A stretch of DNA of 64,000 nt from Nisaea denitrificans DSM 18348 (GTDB lineage: Bacteria; Pseudomonadota; Alphaproteobacteria; Thalassobaculales; Thalassobaculaceae): NCBI RefSeq assembly GCF_000426505.1, contig NZ_AUFM01000015.1, forward strand, positions 248,001 to 312,000, read 5' to 3'. Below, piece by piece: positions 27,704 to 37,989 of this stretch. A model generated the notes under the pieces. That model saw only the letters and a list, made by a program, of their open reading frames with translations, made no database searches and had not been told where the DNA came from. Within the stretch, counting starts at the first letter, position 1. Each line of letters begins with the position of its first letter. The position numbers were made by a program, and so were the translations under genes.

Positions 27704-28195
27704 TTAGCCCTCGGACTTTTCCGCTTCCTCAGCCGGAGCTTCGGCAGCAGGAGCTTCTTCGGCCGGAGCAGCGGCAGCTTCAGCAGCAGCGGCGGCTTCG
27801 GCAGCAGCAGCTTCAGCAGCGGCAGCGGCTTCGGCAGCAGCGGTTTCAGCGGCAGCAGCAGCAGCGATTGCAGCTTCTTCCTCACGTTCCTGGCGCTTGC
27901 GGCCCGGAGCGGATTTCTTCGGCTGGTCGCGATATTCGAATTTCTCGACCAGCTCGATGCTGGCCAGCATCTTGTGGACACGGTCGGTCGGCTTGGCGCC
28001 AACGGACATCCAATGCTTGATGCGGTCTTCCTTGACCACCAGACGTGCTTCGTGACCCTTCGGCAGCATCGGGTTGTACGTGCCCAGACGCTCGATGAAG
28101 AGGCCATCGCGCGGGGACGTGCCCTCGGCGACAACGATGCGGTAGAACGGGCGCTTCTTGGCGCCGCCGCGCGACAGACGAATGCGAAGTGACAT
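27704..28195 (-). CDS. rpsP: Ribosomal protein bS16 with long Ala/Glu-rich tail
   Basis: The first 82 residues are a normal bS16 ([52 protein letters not shown]). After a basic linker the protein continues for about 75 residues of almost pure Ala and Glu, doubling its normal length. The coding DNA there is a degenerate GCN repeat. Such extensions occur in several alphaproteobacteria but vary greatly in length. It lies 46 bp after ffh. Confidence 0.96.
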   Translation of the reverse strand: MSLRIRLSRGGAKKRPFYRIVVAEGTSPRDGLFIERLGTYNPMLPKGHEARLVVKEDRIKHWMSVGAKPTDRVHKMLASIELVEKFEYRDQPKKSAPGRKRQEREEEAAIAAAAAAETAAAEAAAAAEAAAAEAAAAAEAAAAPAEEAPAAEAPAEEAEKSEG

Positions 28196-28241
28196 TGGGT
28201 ATTCCTTTCAGTAACGCTCTTAGCTTTTCACGTGTGTTCGA

Positions 28242-29705
28242 TTACTTTTTGCCGGGGAAACCGGGCGGCAGCATGCCTCCCGGAAGCTTCGGCATTCCCT
28301 GACCGCCGAGACCTGGCGGTATTTGACCGGGCATCTGGCCGGGCGATGGCATGCCGGGCATTCCGCCCCCGCCGCCGAGAAGTGCCCCGAGGCCCTTCAT
28401 GCCGCCCTTCTTGCCCATCTGTTTCATCACCCGCGTCATGTCCTGGTGCTGCTTCAGGAGCTTGTTCACTTCCTGAACGCTGGTCCCGGAACCAGCCGCG
28501 ATACGGCGGCGGCGCGAGGCATTCATCAGTTTCACGTTCTTCCGCTCCACCTTGGTCATGGAGAGGATGATCGCTTCCTGTTTCTTGATGACGCTGTCGT
28601 CCATATTGGCGCCGGCCATCTGTTTCTGCAGCTTGCCCATGCCCGGAAGCATGGACATGACGCCACCGAGGCCGCCCATCTTCTTCACCTGACGAAGCTG
28701 TGAGAGCATGTCCTCAAGATCGAAGGCGCCCTTCTGCATCTTCTTGGCGATGCGTTCGGCTTCCTCGACCTCGATGGTCTCGGCAGCCTTCTCGACCAGG
28801 CTGACCACGTCGCCCATGCCGAGAATCCGGCCGGCGACACGTTCCGGATGGAAATCCTCAAGCGCATCCGCGCGCTCACCAACACCGACCGCCTTGATCG
28901 GCACGCCGGTGACCGCCCGCATGGAGAGAGCCGCGCCACCGCGCGCATCGCCGTCCATCCGGGTGAGCACGATACCGGTCAGCCCGACCCGCTCGTTGAA
29001 GTTCCGCGCCGTGGTGACGGCATCCTGACCGGTCATGGCATCGGCGACGAGAAGGGTCTCGACCGGCTTCACCGCATCGCGGACCTGGATCACCTCGTCC
29101 ATCATCGACTCATCGATGGAGAGCCGGCCGGCGGTATCCAGCATGACCACATCGAAGCCTTGCAGCTTGCCAGCGGTCATCGCCCGTTTCGCAATCGAAA
29201 CAGGTGTTTCGTTCTCGGAGATCGGCAGGGTCGCCACATCGATCTGCTCACCCAGCACGCGAAGCTGTTCGCGGGCCGCCGGGCGGTAGATATCGAGCGA
29301 GGCCATCAGGACCTTCTTGCGGTCCCGTTCCTTCAGGCGCCGGGCCAGTTTGGCCGTGCTGGTGGTTTTACCGCCACCCTGCAGGCCGACCATCAGGATC
29401 GGCACCGGCGGAACGGCGTTCAGATTGATGCCGCTGGCATCGGTGCCGAGCATTTCCACGAGATTGTCGTGGACGATCTTGATGACCTGCTGGCCCGGGG
29501 AGACCGACTTGATGACTTCCTGGCCGATGGCGCGTTCACGCACCTTGTCGACGAAGTCCTTGACCACCGGCAGCGCGACATCGGCCTCGAGCAAGGCCAC
29601 GCGCACTTCGCGCAGCGCTGCGGTCACATCCGCTTCCTTGAGCGCGCCGCGTCTCTTGAGGCGATCGAAAACGTCGCCGAGCCGGTTCTGCAAACTGTCG
29701 AACAT
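28242..29705 (-). CDS. ffh: Signal recognition particle GTPase Ffh
   Basis: This 487-residue SRP54 protein binds signal peptides and 4.5S RNA and targets nascent membrane proteins to FtsY. ATG 29705 gives MFDSLQNRLGDVFDRLKRRG (N domain). G-domain motifs are GLQGGGKTTSTAKLA, DTAGRLS and LTRMDGDARGG. The methionine-rich M domain follows (GGVMSMLPGMGKLQ, RRRRIAAGSGTS), and the end is Gly/Pro/Met-rich. An upstream GTG or ATG extension to 29744 is possible but does not fit the family. No 4.5S RNA gene is visible in the window. Confidence 0.97.
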   Translation of the reverse strand: MFDSLQNRLGDVFDRLKRRGALKEADVTAALREVRVALLEADVALPVVKDFVDKVRERAIGQEVIKSVSPGQQVIKIVHDNLVEMLGTDASGINLNAVPPVPILMVGLQGGGKTTSTAKLARRLKERDRKKVLMASLDIYRPAAREQLRVLGEQIDVATLPISENETPVSIAKRAMTAGKLQGFDVVMLDTAGRLSIDESMMDEVIQVRDAVKPVETLLVADAMTGQDAVTTARNFNERVGLTGIVLTRMDGDARGGAALSMRAVTGVPIKAVGVGERADALEDFHPERVAGRILGMGDVVSLVEKAAETIEVEEAERIAKKMQKGAFDLEDMLSQLRQVKKMGGLGGVMSMLPGMGKLQKQMAGANMDDSVIKKQEAIILSMTKVERKNVKLMNASRRRRIAAGSGTSVQEVNKLLKQHQDMTRVMKQMGKKGGMKGLGALLGGGGGMPGMPSPGQMPGQIPPGLGGQGMPKLPGGMLPPGFPGKK

Positions 29706-30034
29706 GCGTTCGTAAGCTCCAATATTTCCCGAACTATCAGACAAGCGAGACGCAAAACGAAAGCGCGCCCGTGCTCGAAAACTCGAGGACGGACGGAACC
29801 CGTGAAGGTCTCAGCGCACTGATTTTTGCCGAGAGCGCCGGAACATATGGGCGTCAGCGTTCCGAGTCAAGCATTCCCGCGTTCCTCACGCCCTCAGATG
29901 AGGCTCGCCCGATCCGGACACAAGACCCGTCATTCTGTCGTTTTTTCATTAGCCTGATGCTGCCCGGACTCTTAGCGTAGCGATGCTGCCGGATCACCCT
30001 CATAGATCAAAGACACGCCACGGAGTTTGCCCCC
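29706..30034. other. Divergent promoter region between ffh and the enolase-family gene
   Basis: These 329 bp separate divergent genes. I see no credible gene, RNA or terminator in it. Promoters for both sides are expected, but none matches a consensus clearly enough to place. Confidence 0.6.
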
Positions 30035-31252
30035 ATGAAGCTGGAAAGCCTGAAGACCTTCATCGTCGGCAATCCGCCTCCCGGCTTCGGCGGCCGCTAT
30101 TTCCTGTTTCTCAAACTGCGCACCGCCTGCGGTATCGAAGGTGTTGGCGAGGTCTATGCCGCCAGTTTCGGGCCGAAAACCACCGTCGCCATGGTCGAGG
30201 ATGTGTTCGGCCGCTATCTCGAAGGCCGGGACCCGCACCATATCGAGCGGTTCTGGCGCCGGGCCCACGGGTCCGGCTTCAGCCAGCGCCCGGACCCGTC
30301 GATGATGGGCGTGGTCAGCGCGCTGGAAATGGCCTGCTGGGACATTGTCGGCAAAGCTGCGAACAAACCGGTCTACGAGCTACTCGGCGGGCAGGTGAAC
30401 GAGCGGCTGCGGACCTATACCTATCTCTATCCGCGCCCCGAGGACGATCCGGCCACCTTCTATAACAGCCCGGAGAAAAGCGCCGAGGCAGCGGCCGCCT
30501 GTGTCGCCGAAGGCTTTACCGCGCTGAAGTTCGATCCGGCCGGCCCCTATACCGCCTTCGGCGGGCACCAGCCGGACATGGAGATCCTGGACCGCTCGGA
30601 AGCCTTCTGCCGGCTGATCCGGGAGGCGGTCGGCGACAAGGCGGACCTGCTGTTCGGCACCCACGGCCAGTTCACTGCCTCCGGCGCCAAGCGTCTCGCC
30701 CGACGGCTGGAGCCGTATGATCCACTCTGGTTCGAAGAGCCCACCCCGCCTGACATGCCCGAAGAAATGGCGAAGGTCGCCGAAGCAACCTCGATCCCGA
30801 TCGCCACCGGCGAACGGCTGACCACCAAGTGGGAATTCAAGCGCGTGCTGGAAACCGGCGCCGCCTCCATCATCCAGATGAATCTGGGCCGGGTCGGCGG
30901 CATTCTCGAAGGCAAGAAGATCGCCGGCATGGCCGAGGCCTTCTACGCCCAGATCGCCCCGCACCTCTATTGCGGCCCTGTGGTCGGCGCCGCCAATGTC
31001 CAGCTCGCCACCTGCACGCCGAACTTCCTGGTGCTGGAAAGCATCCGGAAATGGGACGGTTTCCACGCCGACATCCTGAAGACGCCGATGCGCTGGGAAG
31101 ATGGCTATGTCATTCCGCCGACGGCGCCCGGCCTCGGAGTCGAGCTGAACGAAGAGGTGGCACTCGCTCATCCCTATGAAGGCAACGAGCTACATCTGCA
31201 AATGAGCCAGGAGCCGTTCGAAGTTGCAGGCAAGCCGTTCGGCGGCGGGTGA
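30035..31252 (+). CDS. Enolase-superfamily (mandelate racemase/muconate lactonizing-type) enzyme
   Basis: This 405-residue protein has the alpha+beta cap (residues 1-125) and TIM barrel of the enolase superfamily. Visible active-site elements are LKFDPAGPY (K165, D167), WFEEPTPP (E234/E235), IATGER (E260) and APHLYCGP (H310), which resemble the sugar-acid dehydratase subgroup. The position that normally supplies the first metal-ligand Asp reads FGTHGQ, with Gly208 where Asp is expected. The substrate is probably an acid sugar, but I cannot say which. It converges with a malate/L-lactate dehydrogenase-family gene one base away, so a joint catabolic role is possible. Confidence 0.88.
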   Translation: MKLESLKTFIVGNPPPGFGGRYFLFLKLRTACGIEGVGEVYAASFGPKTTVAMVEDVFGRYLEGRDPHHIERFWRRAHGSGFSQRPDPSMMGVVSALEMACWDIVGKAANKPVYELLGGQVNERLRTYTYLYPRPEDDPATFYNSPEKSAEAAAACVAEGFTALKFDPAGPYTAFGGHQPDMEILDRSEAFCRLIREAVGDKADLLFGTHGQFTASGAKRLARRLEPYDPLWFEEPTPPDMPEEMAKVAEATSIPIATGERLTTKWEFKRVLETGAASIIQMNLGRVGGILEGKKIAGMAEAFYAQIAPHLYCGPVVGAANVQLATCTPNFLVLESIRKWDGFHADILKTPMRWEDGYVIPPTAPGLGVELNEEVALAHPYEGNELHLQMSQEPFEVAGKPFGGG

Positions 31253-31253
31253 G

Positions 31254-32324
31254 CTACCCAGCGAGACCGTCGAACCGGTGCCGGTCCATACCAGCCTCGA
31301 CACCAGCCTCGACCAGCAGAGCCCAGGTTCCCGGATCGACCGGCACCCCGTTGGCCCGGCGGTCCGCGCCGGTCTCGCGCTCCGGCTCTCCCGGCACCCG
31401 CACCTTGTCCACGCCCTCGCCCGGACGGGCGCTGGTGACGTAGCCGAGCATGGCATCGATGGAGCTGGCGAAGGGGATGTCGGCGCCAAAGCCCTTCGGG
31501 TCGATGATCACCGTCAGCATGTTGTTGCAGATCGTGTCCCTGCCCTCATGCACCGGATCGGTCACCGGGCCGCCGAGCAAAGCCGCACCAAGGATCTCGC
31601 CGAGCAGGGCAAGGCCATAGCCCTTGTGCTGGCCGAAGCTGGTCAGGGCGCCTCTGGGCTCCTCGAACATCACTGCCGCATTGCGGGTCGGCAGGCCGTG
31701 ATGGTCGATCAGCGCACCCTCGATCATCTCCTTGCCGGCATTGTAGGCGACGCGCGCCTTGCCGAAGGCGACGCGGCTGGTTGCCATGTCCAGCACGAAC
31801 ATCGGGTTCTTGTCCGTCGCCGGGACGGCCGTGCAATAGGGGTTGGTAGAATAGCGCGCTTCCGCCCCACCATGCGGCGCGACGATGGGCTTGTGACCGA
31901 TCACGTTGACGAAATGGATGGAGATGAAGCCTTCCTGCGCACAGATCTCGCCCCAGGCGCCGATGCGGCCCAGATGGTGCGTGTTGCGCAGCCCCACGAT
32001 GGCGGCACCGGCTGTCCGCGCCCGGTCAAGGCCGAGCTTCATAGCCTCCCCGCCGGTCACCTGGCCATAAGCCATGTTGCCGTCCAGCAGCAGATAAACC
32101 CCATTATCCGACACCAGACTGACATGGCCGTTGACGGTCAGCGTGCCCGTTTTGGCGTGGCGCATATATTGCGCGACCAGCCCGACGCCGTGACTGTCAT
32201 GACCGAGCAGGTTCGCTTCGACCAGATTATGCGCCACCTGCCGCGCTTCTTCCGGATTGCTGCCGGCCCGCCCGATCATCTCCGTGACCAGGTTTTCCAA
32301 TGCCTCATGCGCGACGGTAATCAT
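31254..32324 (-). CDS. Malate/L-lactate dehydrogenase-family oxidoreductase
   Basis: This 356-residue NAD(P)-dependent enzyme of the Ldh_2 (YiaK/ComC/AllD) family reduces 2-oxoacids. HDSHGVGLVAQYM contains the catalytic His, and GLRNTHHLGRIGAWGE and GGAEARYSTNPYCTAVP are family segments, followed by MATSRVAFGKARVA and GQHKGYGLALLGEIL. Length is typical. Specific substrate is not predictable. It is divergent from dapF and convergent with the enolase-superfamily gene. Confidence 0.92.
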   Translation of the reverse strand: MITVAHEALENLVTEMIGRAGSNPEEARQVAHNLVEANLLGHDSHGVGLVAQYMRHAKTGTLTVNGHVSLVSDNGVYLLLDGNMAYGQVTGGEAMKLGLDRARTAGAAIVGLRNTHHLGRIGAWGEICAQEGFISIHFVNVIGHKPIVAPHGGAEARYSTNPYCTAVPATDKNPMFVLDMATSRVAFGKARVAYNAGKEMIEGALIDHHGLPTRNAAVMFEEPRGALTSFGQHKGYGLALLGEILGAALLGGPVTDPVHEGRDTICNNMLTVIIDPKGFGADIPFASSIDAMLGYVTSARPGEGVDKVRVPGEPERETGADRRANGVPVDPGTWALLVEAGVEAGMDRHRFDGLAG

Positions 32325-32413
32325 GTTTCGCTCCCCAGCGTAAATTCAGCGCTCACGGTAACGAGGGCGACGACATATTGGAACTGCCGGAAACAGAGGA
32401 TATATATGCCCGC

Positions 32414-33244
32414 ATGAGACAGATCGAATTCCTCAAGATGCATGGCCTCGGCAACGATTTCGTCGTACTCGACGGCCGCCTTCCCGGCCCCGCCCTCGCG
32501 GTCGCGGACTATCGCGCCGTCGGCGACCGGCGGCGCGGCGTTGGCTATGACCAGTTCCTGACCATCGAGGTACCGAAGAACGGCGGCGACGCCTTTATGC
32601 GCATCCATAACCCGGATGGCAGCGAGGCTGGCGCCTGCGGCAACGGCACGCGCTGCGTCGCGGGCCTGGTGATGGACGAACTCGACAAGAACCGGATCGA
32701 TCTCGAAACGGTTGCCGGCACGCTGGTCTGCGAGCGGGTCGAGGGCGGCCGTGTCCGGGTGGATATGGGACCGGCGCGGCTCGATGCCGCCGCCATTCCG
32801 TTGTCGGTCGAGACCGACACACTTTCCGTCGAGATCCCGGATGCACCCTATTCCGGCGCCTGCTGCGTCAATATGGGCAACCCGCATGCCGTTTTCTTCG
32901 TCGATGACGTGGATGCGATCCCGCTCACTGAAGTCGGTCCGAAGCTGGAACTGCATCCGATCTTCCCGGACCGGGCGAATATCGAGTTTGCCGAGATCCG
33001 CGGCCCCGAACTGATCCGCATGCGGGTCTGGGAACGCGGTGCGGGCATCACAGAGGCCTGCGGGTCGGGCGCCTGCGCGGTGCTGGTGGCTGCCGCGCGC
33101 AAGGGCCTGACCGGACGCAAGGCGGATGTGGAACTGGACGGCGGCACCCTCACCATTGAGTGGCGCGAGGATGGCCATGTGCTGATGACCGGGCCGGTCG
33201 CCACCAGCTTCCGCGGCACGCTCGACCTCGATCAGTTGGCCTGA
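32414..33244 (+). CDS. dapF: Diaminopimelate epimerase
   Basis: This 276-residue cofactor-independent racemase makes meso-diaminopimelate for lysine and peptidoglycan. FLKMHGLGNDFVVLDGR begins the protein. The two catalytic cysteines are in EAGACGNGTRCVA and TEACGSGACAVLVA, both intact. ATG 32414 fits the family; a TTG 36 bp upstream is possible. It leads a plus-strand group with mtaB and ftsY. Confidence 0.97.
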   Translation: MRQIEFLKMHGLGNDFVVLDGRLPGPALAVADYRAVGDRRRGVGYDQFLTIEVPKNGGDAFMRIHNPDGSEAGACGNGTRCVAGLVMDELDKNRIDLETVAGTLVCERVEGGRVRVDMGPARLDAAAIPLSVETDTLSVEIPDAPYSGACCVNMGNPHAVFFVDDVDAIPLTEVGPKLELHPIFPDRANIEFAEIRGPELIRMRVWERGAGITEACGSGACAVLVAAARKGLTGRKADVELDGGTLTIEWREDGHVLMTGPVATSFRGTLDLDQLA

Positions 33245-33327
33245 GGCCCGCACCATGCCGTGCGCGCATGGCTCCCCGCAGCCCGCCACACTTGCATTTC
33301 GCGCCGATTCCGGCCATTTCTCCGCCC

Positions 33328-34625
33328 ATGACCATGACTGACGACAATTCGGATGGGCGCGAAAAGGCCCGGCCGGTCGAGACTTTCGGCTGCCGGCTGA
33401 ACGCGTATGAGTCCGAGGTGATCCGCGACCATCTCGTCCGTGCCGGGCGAGAGGATGTTGTCGTGATCAATACCTGTGCCGTCACCAGGGAAGCCGAGCG
33501 CCAGGCCCGGCAGGCGATCCGCAAGGCCCGCCGCGCCAATCCGGACGCCGAGATCGTGGTCACCGGTTGCGCCGCGCAGATCAACCCGGATGCCTATGCC
33601 GCGATGGACGAGGTCAGCCGGGTGGTCGGCAATGAGGAAAAGCTGAAGGCGGACACCTGGGCCACATCCGGAAGTATTCCCGGCGAGGCGAAAATCCTCG
33701 TCAACGACATCATGAGCGTGAAGGAAACCGCGCCCCATCTGGTGGCCGGTCTCGAAGGACGTGCCCGGGCCTTCGTACAGGTCCAGCAGGGCTGCGACCA
33801 CCGCTGCACCTTCTGCATCATCCCCTTCGGACGCGGCAACAGCCGCTCGGTGCCGATGGGTGAGGTTGTCCGTCAGGTGCGTGAGCTGGTCACGAACGGC
33901 TATCGCGAAATCGTGCTGACCGGCGTCGACATCACCTCATACGGCGGCGATCTGCCGGGCAAGCCGGAACTCGGCCAGATGGTCCGCCGGCTGCTGGCCC
34001 AGGTGCCGGAACTGCCGCGCCTGCGTCTCTCCTCCATCGACGCGGTGGAGATCGACGACGATCTGCTGCGGCTGGTCCGGGACGAGCCGCGCCTGATGCC
34101 GCATCTCCATGTCAGCCTGCAAGCAGGCGACGACATGATCCTGAAGCGGATGAAGCGCCGGCATAACCGTTCCGATATCATTACATTCTGCCGCGAAATG
34201 CGTGCGGCCCGTCCGGACGTCGCCTTCGGCGCGGACATCATCGCCGGCTTCCCGACCGAGACGGAGGAGATGTTCGCCAACAGTCTCGCCCTGGTCGAGG
34301 AATGCGGCCTCTCCTACATCCACGTCTTTCCCTATTCCGCCCGGCCCGGCACCCCTGCCGCCCGCATGCCGCAGGTTCCCGGTCCCGTCCGCAAGGAACG
34401 CGCGGCCCGGCTGCGCGCCGCCGGTGAACGCTCCCTTGCCACCTTCCTCGAGGGGCTTGTCGGCAGCACACAGTCGGTGCTGGTCGAAAAACCCGGTCTT
34501 GCCCGGGCGGAGAATTTCGCACCGGTGCGGATCGAAGGCGGAATAGCTGGCGAGCTGCTGTCTGTCCGCATCACCGGGACGGACGGCACCCATCTTCTTG
34601 GACAGATCGAACGGAAATCCGCCGC

Positions 34626-34629
<4 letters not shown>
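33328..34629 (+). CDS. mtaB: tRNA threonylcarbamoyladenosine methylthiotransferase
   Basis: This 433-residue radical-SAM methylthiotransferase converts t6A37 to ms2t6A37 in ANN-decoding tRNAs. The N-terminal UPF0004 domain has ETFGCRLNAYES, INTCAVT and TGCAAQ, supplying the auxiliary-cluster cysteines. The radical-SAM motif is QQGCDHRCTFCIIP, and the C-terminal TRAM domain ends LGQIERK. MtaB rather than MiaB is indicated by TFGCRLNAYE. ATG 33328 is chosen; the frame is open upstream. It overlaps ftsY by 4 bp (ATGA). Confidence 0.94.
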
Positions 34630-35573
<944 letters not shown>

Positions 35574-35604
35574 GTTTCTCCTACACCGTTATCCCTCCCT
35601 ACAT

Positions 35605-35692
35605 CGTCATCCCGTCGAAAGACGGGACCCAGGGGAGACGGGCGTCATTTTACGATCTCTGGGTCCCCGATCAGGGTCGGGGAAGACGATGA
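35605..35692. repeat. Dispersed intergenic repeat, copy A
   Basis: The sequence begins CGTCATCCCG, contains GGACCC, AGACGGGCGT and CTGGGTCCCC, and ends AGACGATG. It matches 55718-55801 in order and spacing. Its two halves are complementary, so it can fold into a long hairpin. It lies between convergent ftsY and the NUDIX gene and may also serve as a terminator. Confidence 0.75.
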
Positions 35693-35723
35693 AAAAACGA
35701 GAAAACCAGAGCAGCAGCTCTCT

Positions 35724-36260
35724 TCAAACACCCATCGGCATTTCGGAGCGTGGGGCGAATTCGCCCTGGCCCAGCGTTTCCCGGTAATGGGCGAAGGCCC
35801 AATGCACTGTGGGGAAAGCGATCTCGTCCCACGGGATCTCATCCCAGGTGAAGAGGCCGACATCCTCCGATTCAATGCCTGGGGAGACGTCTGGTGACAG
35901 CAGCCGGGCACGGTAGATCATCTGCACCTGGCTGATCCGGGGAATGTTGTAGACGCCGAGCAGCGGGCCAATCTCGATCCGAGCATTGGCCTCTTCCCAG
36001 GCTTCCCGGGCGGCCCCGTCCTGGGTCGACTCGCCCTCTTCCATGAAACCGGCAGGCAGGGTCCAGTAGCCGATGCGAGGCTCGATCGCCCGCTTGCACA
36101 GGAGGAACTTGTCCTCCCAGGTGACCACCGCTCCGACGACGATTTTCGGATTGATATAGTTGATGAAGCCGCAATCGGTGCAGACCAGCCGCTCCCGCTC
36201 ATCCCCTTCCGGTATGAGTTTCGTTACCGGACCTTTCAGGTTTGACCGGGAGTCGGCCAT
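35724..36260 (-). CDS. NUDIX hydrolase with N-terminal zinc ribbon
   Basis: This 178-residue protein starts with a short zinc-ribbon segment ([13 protein letters not shown]) followed by a NUDIX domain. The NUDIX box reads [20 protein letters not shown], with the metal-binding REAWEE core intact. The Gly normally following EE is replaced (EEANARI). The substrate, a nucleoside-diphosphate derivative, cannot be told. ATG 36260 fits the family start. Confidence 0.92.
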   Translation of the reverse strand: MADSRSNLKGPVTKLIPEGDERERLVCTDCGFINYINPKIVVGAVVTWEDKFLLCKRAIEPRIGYWTLPAGFMEEGESTQDGAAREAWEEANARIEIGPLLGVYNIPRISQVQMIYRARLLSPDVSPGIESEDVGLFTWDEIPWDEIAFPTVHWAFAHYRETLGQGEFAPRSEMPMGV

Positions 36261-36375
36261 ATCGCTCACCACTGGTTTTCTGTCTTCACACGCACCCCGA
36301 AACCGTAGCAGAGCGGACAAAAGAAAGCGCGACCCTTTGCAAGGCCGCGCATAAACTCTGGGGGCTGTGGCGATG

Positions 36376-36615
36376 TCAGACGAAGATGTCTATCTCATCA
36401 CCGCGTTGGCGTTGACTCTCCCTGCGGGCTGAATTCCGGAGCGCGGTTGCTCGCTCGTTATCGCCCTGTATATCGCTGCTTTCGTCGGAACTGGCGATCG
36501 CCGCCTTCGTAAGCGGCCGGTTATTCCGGTCGCGCTCCTGTTCCACCGGTCGGGGGGCAACCAGTGTCGGGAGTGTCGCGTTCAGCGGAACTGATACCGG
36601 GACTGCGGGGATCAT
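36376..36615 (-). CDS. Small hydrophilic protein, unrecognised
   Basis: A 79-residue frame has a very good ribosome binding site (GGAGAAGG, 3 nt before ATG). The N-terminus is Pro/Val-rich ([20 protein letters not shown]) and the rest charged ([31 protein letters not shown]). It has no signal peptide or membrane segment and looks disordered. A weak GC hairpin sits just after the stop. Function unknown. Confidence 0.6.
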   Translation of the reverse strand: MIPAVPVSVPLNATLPTLVAPRPVEQERDRNNRPLTKAAIASSDESSDIQGDNERATALRNSARRESQRQRGDEIDIFV

Positions 36616-36707
36616 TTACCTTCTCCAACACCGTTAAATATGCGTGAAGAATGATAAAGAGTCAAATCGACCCGAGGAAAACCGCCGATTCGTGGGATTT
36701 GGGAACG

Positions 36708-37913
36708 TTAGCGGCCCGCCATCAGAGCGGCCACGCCGGGAAGGGTTTTGCCTTCCATCCACTCAAGAAACGCGCCGCCCGCCGTCGACACATAGCTGAA
36801 GCGTTCCGCCACCCCGGCATGCACGAGCGCGGCCACAGTATCGCCGCCACCGGCCACGCTGAGCAGAGCGCCCTGATCGGTCAGCTCGGCCGCCGTCCGC
36901 GCGAGGGACACGGTCCCGGCATCGAACGGCGTGATCTCGAAAGCGCCAAGCGGGCCATTCCAGACCAGCGTCTCACTCTCCCTGAGAACATCCGCGAACC
37001 GGGCAACACTTTCCGGGCCGGCATCAAGGATCATCTTGTCCGCCGGCACATCGGAAGCAGGAACAACTTCTGAAGGCGCGCCCGCCGCGAACTCACCCGC
37101 GACCACGCAGTCGGTCTGCAGGCAGATGGTGCAACCTTCCTGTTCCGCCTTTGCAATGATATCGCGCGCTGTGTCCGCCAGATCGCGTTCGGCGAGAGAT
37201 TTGCCGACCTCATGGCCCTGGGCGAAGAGGAAGGTGTTCGCCATACCGCCGCCGATGATCAGGTAGTCGACCTTCGGCAGCAGATTGCCAAGCAGTTCGA
37301 GCTTGGTGGAAACCTTGGCGCCGCCGACAACCGCAACGACTGGGCGTTTCGGCGCTTCCAGCGCCTGACCGAGCGCTTCCAGCTCGGCCTGCATCAACAG
37401 GCCCGCATAAGCCGGCAGGTGACGGGCGAGGCCTTCGGTCGAGGCATGGGCGCGATGTGCCGTGGCAAAGGCGTCGTTCACATAAACGTCGCCCAGCTTT
37501 GCCAATGCTGCGGTGAAATCTTCCGCGTTCTTTTCCTCACCGGCATGGAAGCGGAGGTTTTCCAGCAGCAGCACGTCGCCATTGTTCATGGCCCCGACAG
37601 CCGTCGCCGCCGTCTCTCCAATACAGTCTTCCGCAAAGGTGACCGGATCGCCGCCAAGAGCCGAAGACAGCGGCGCGACGATCGGCGCCAGCGACATTTC
37701 CGGAACCCGGGCTCCCTTGGGGCGGCCGAAATGAGACAGAACCACGACTTTCGCGCCCTTGCTCCGAAGCGCCCGGATCGTCGGCACGGCCCGCTCGATC
37801 CTTGTCGCATCCGTCACCGCGCCATCTTTCATCGGCACGTTCAGGTCAACCCGGAGCAAAACAGTCCGGCCGCGAGCGTCAATATCTTCAAGAGTGCGAT
37901 AAGCTGGCATCAT
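36708..37913 (-). CDS. pgk: Phosphoglycerate kinase
   Basis: This 401-residue glycolytic/gluconeogenic enzyme interconverts 1,3-bisphosphoglycerate and 3-phosphoglycerate. [14 protein letters not shown] begins the substrate domain, followed by [21 protein letters not shown] and [15 protein letters not shown]. The nucleotide domain has [24 protein letters not shown] and the terminal [16 protein letters not shown]. Tandem ATG codons at 37913 and 37910 follow GGAG; either may be used. Gene 76 bp downstream of the ABC permease; no other glycolytic genes nearby. Confidence 0.97.
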   Translation of the reverse strand: MMPAYRTLEDIDARGRTVLLRVDLNVPMKDGAVTDATRIERAVPTIRALRSKGAKVVVLSHFGRPKGARVPEMSLAPIVAPLSSALGGDPVTFAEDCIGETAATAVGAMNNGDVLLLENLRFHAGEEKNAEDFTAALAKLGDVYVNDAFATAHRAHASTEGLARHLPAYAGLLMQAELEALGQALEAPKRPVVAVVGGAKVSTKLELLGNLLPKVDYLIIGGGMANTFLFAQGHEVGKSLAERDLADTARDIIAKAEQEGCTICLQTDCVVAGEFAAGAPSEVVPASDVPADKMILDAGPESVARFADVLRESETLVWNGPLGAFEITPFDAGTVSLARTAAELTDQGALLSVAGGGDTVAALVHAGVAERFSYVSTAGGAFLEWMEGKTLPGVAALMAGR

Positions 37914-37989
37914 CAGGTCTCCGCGCCGATTTCCGCCGCTTTCAATCACAGTCGGATCGCAGTTTCAAGTGTGGTCACGCGCGGGACGG

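Noticed and set aside
27717-27880. GCN-rich repeat as a CRISPR or tandem-repeat array
   Set aside because: It is an in-frame Ala/Glu tail of rpsP without repeat-spacer structure. No CRISPR array, cas gene, transposase or integrase was seen in the window.
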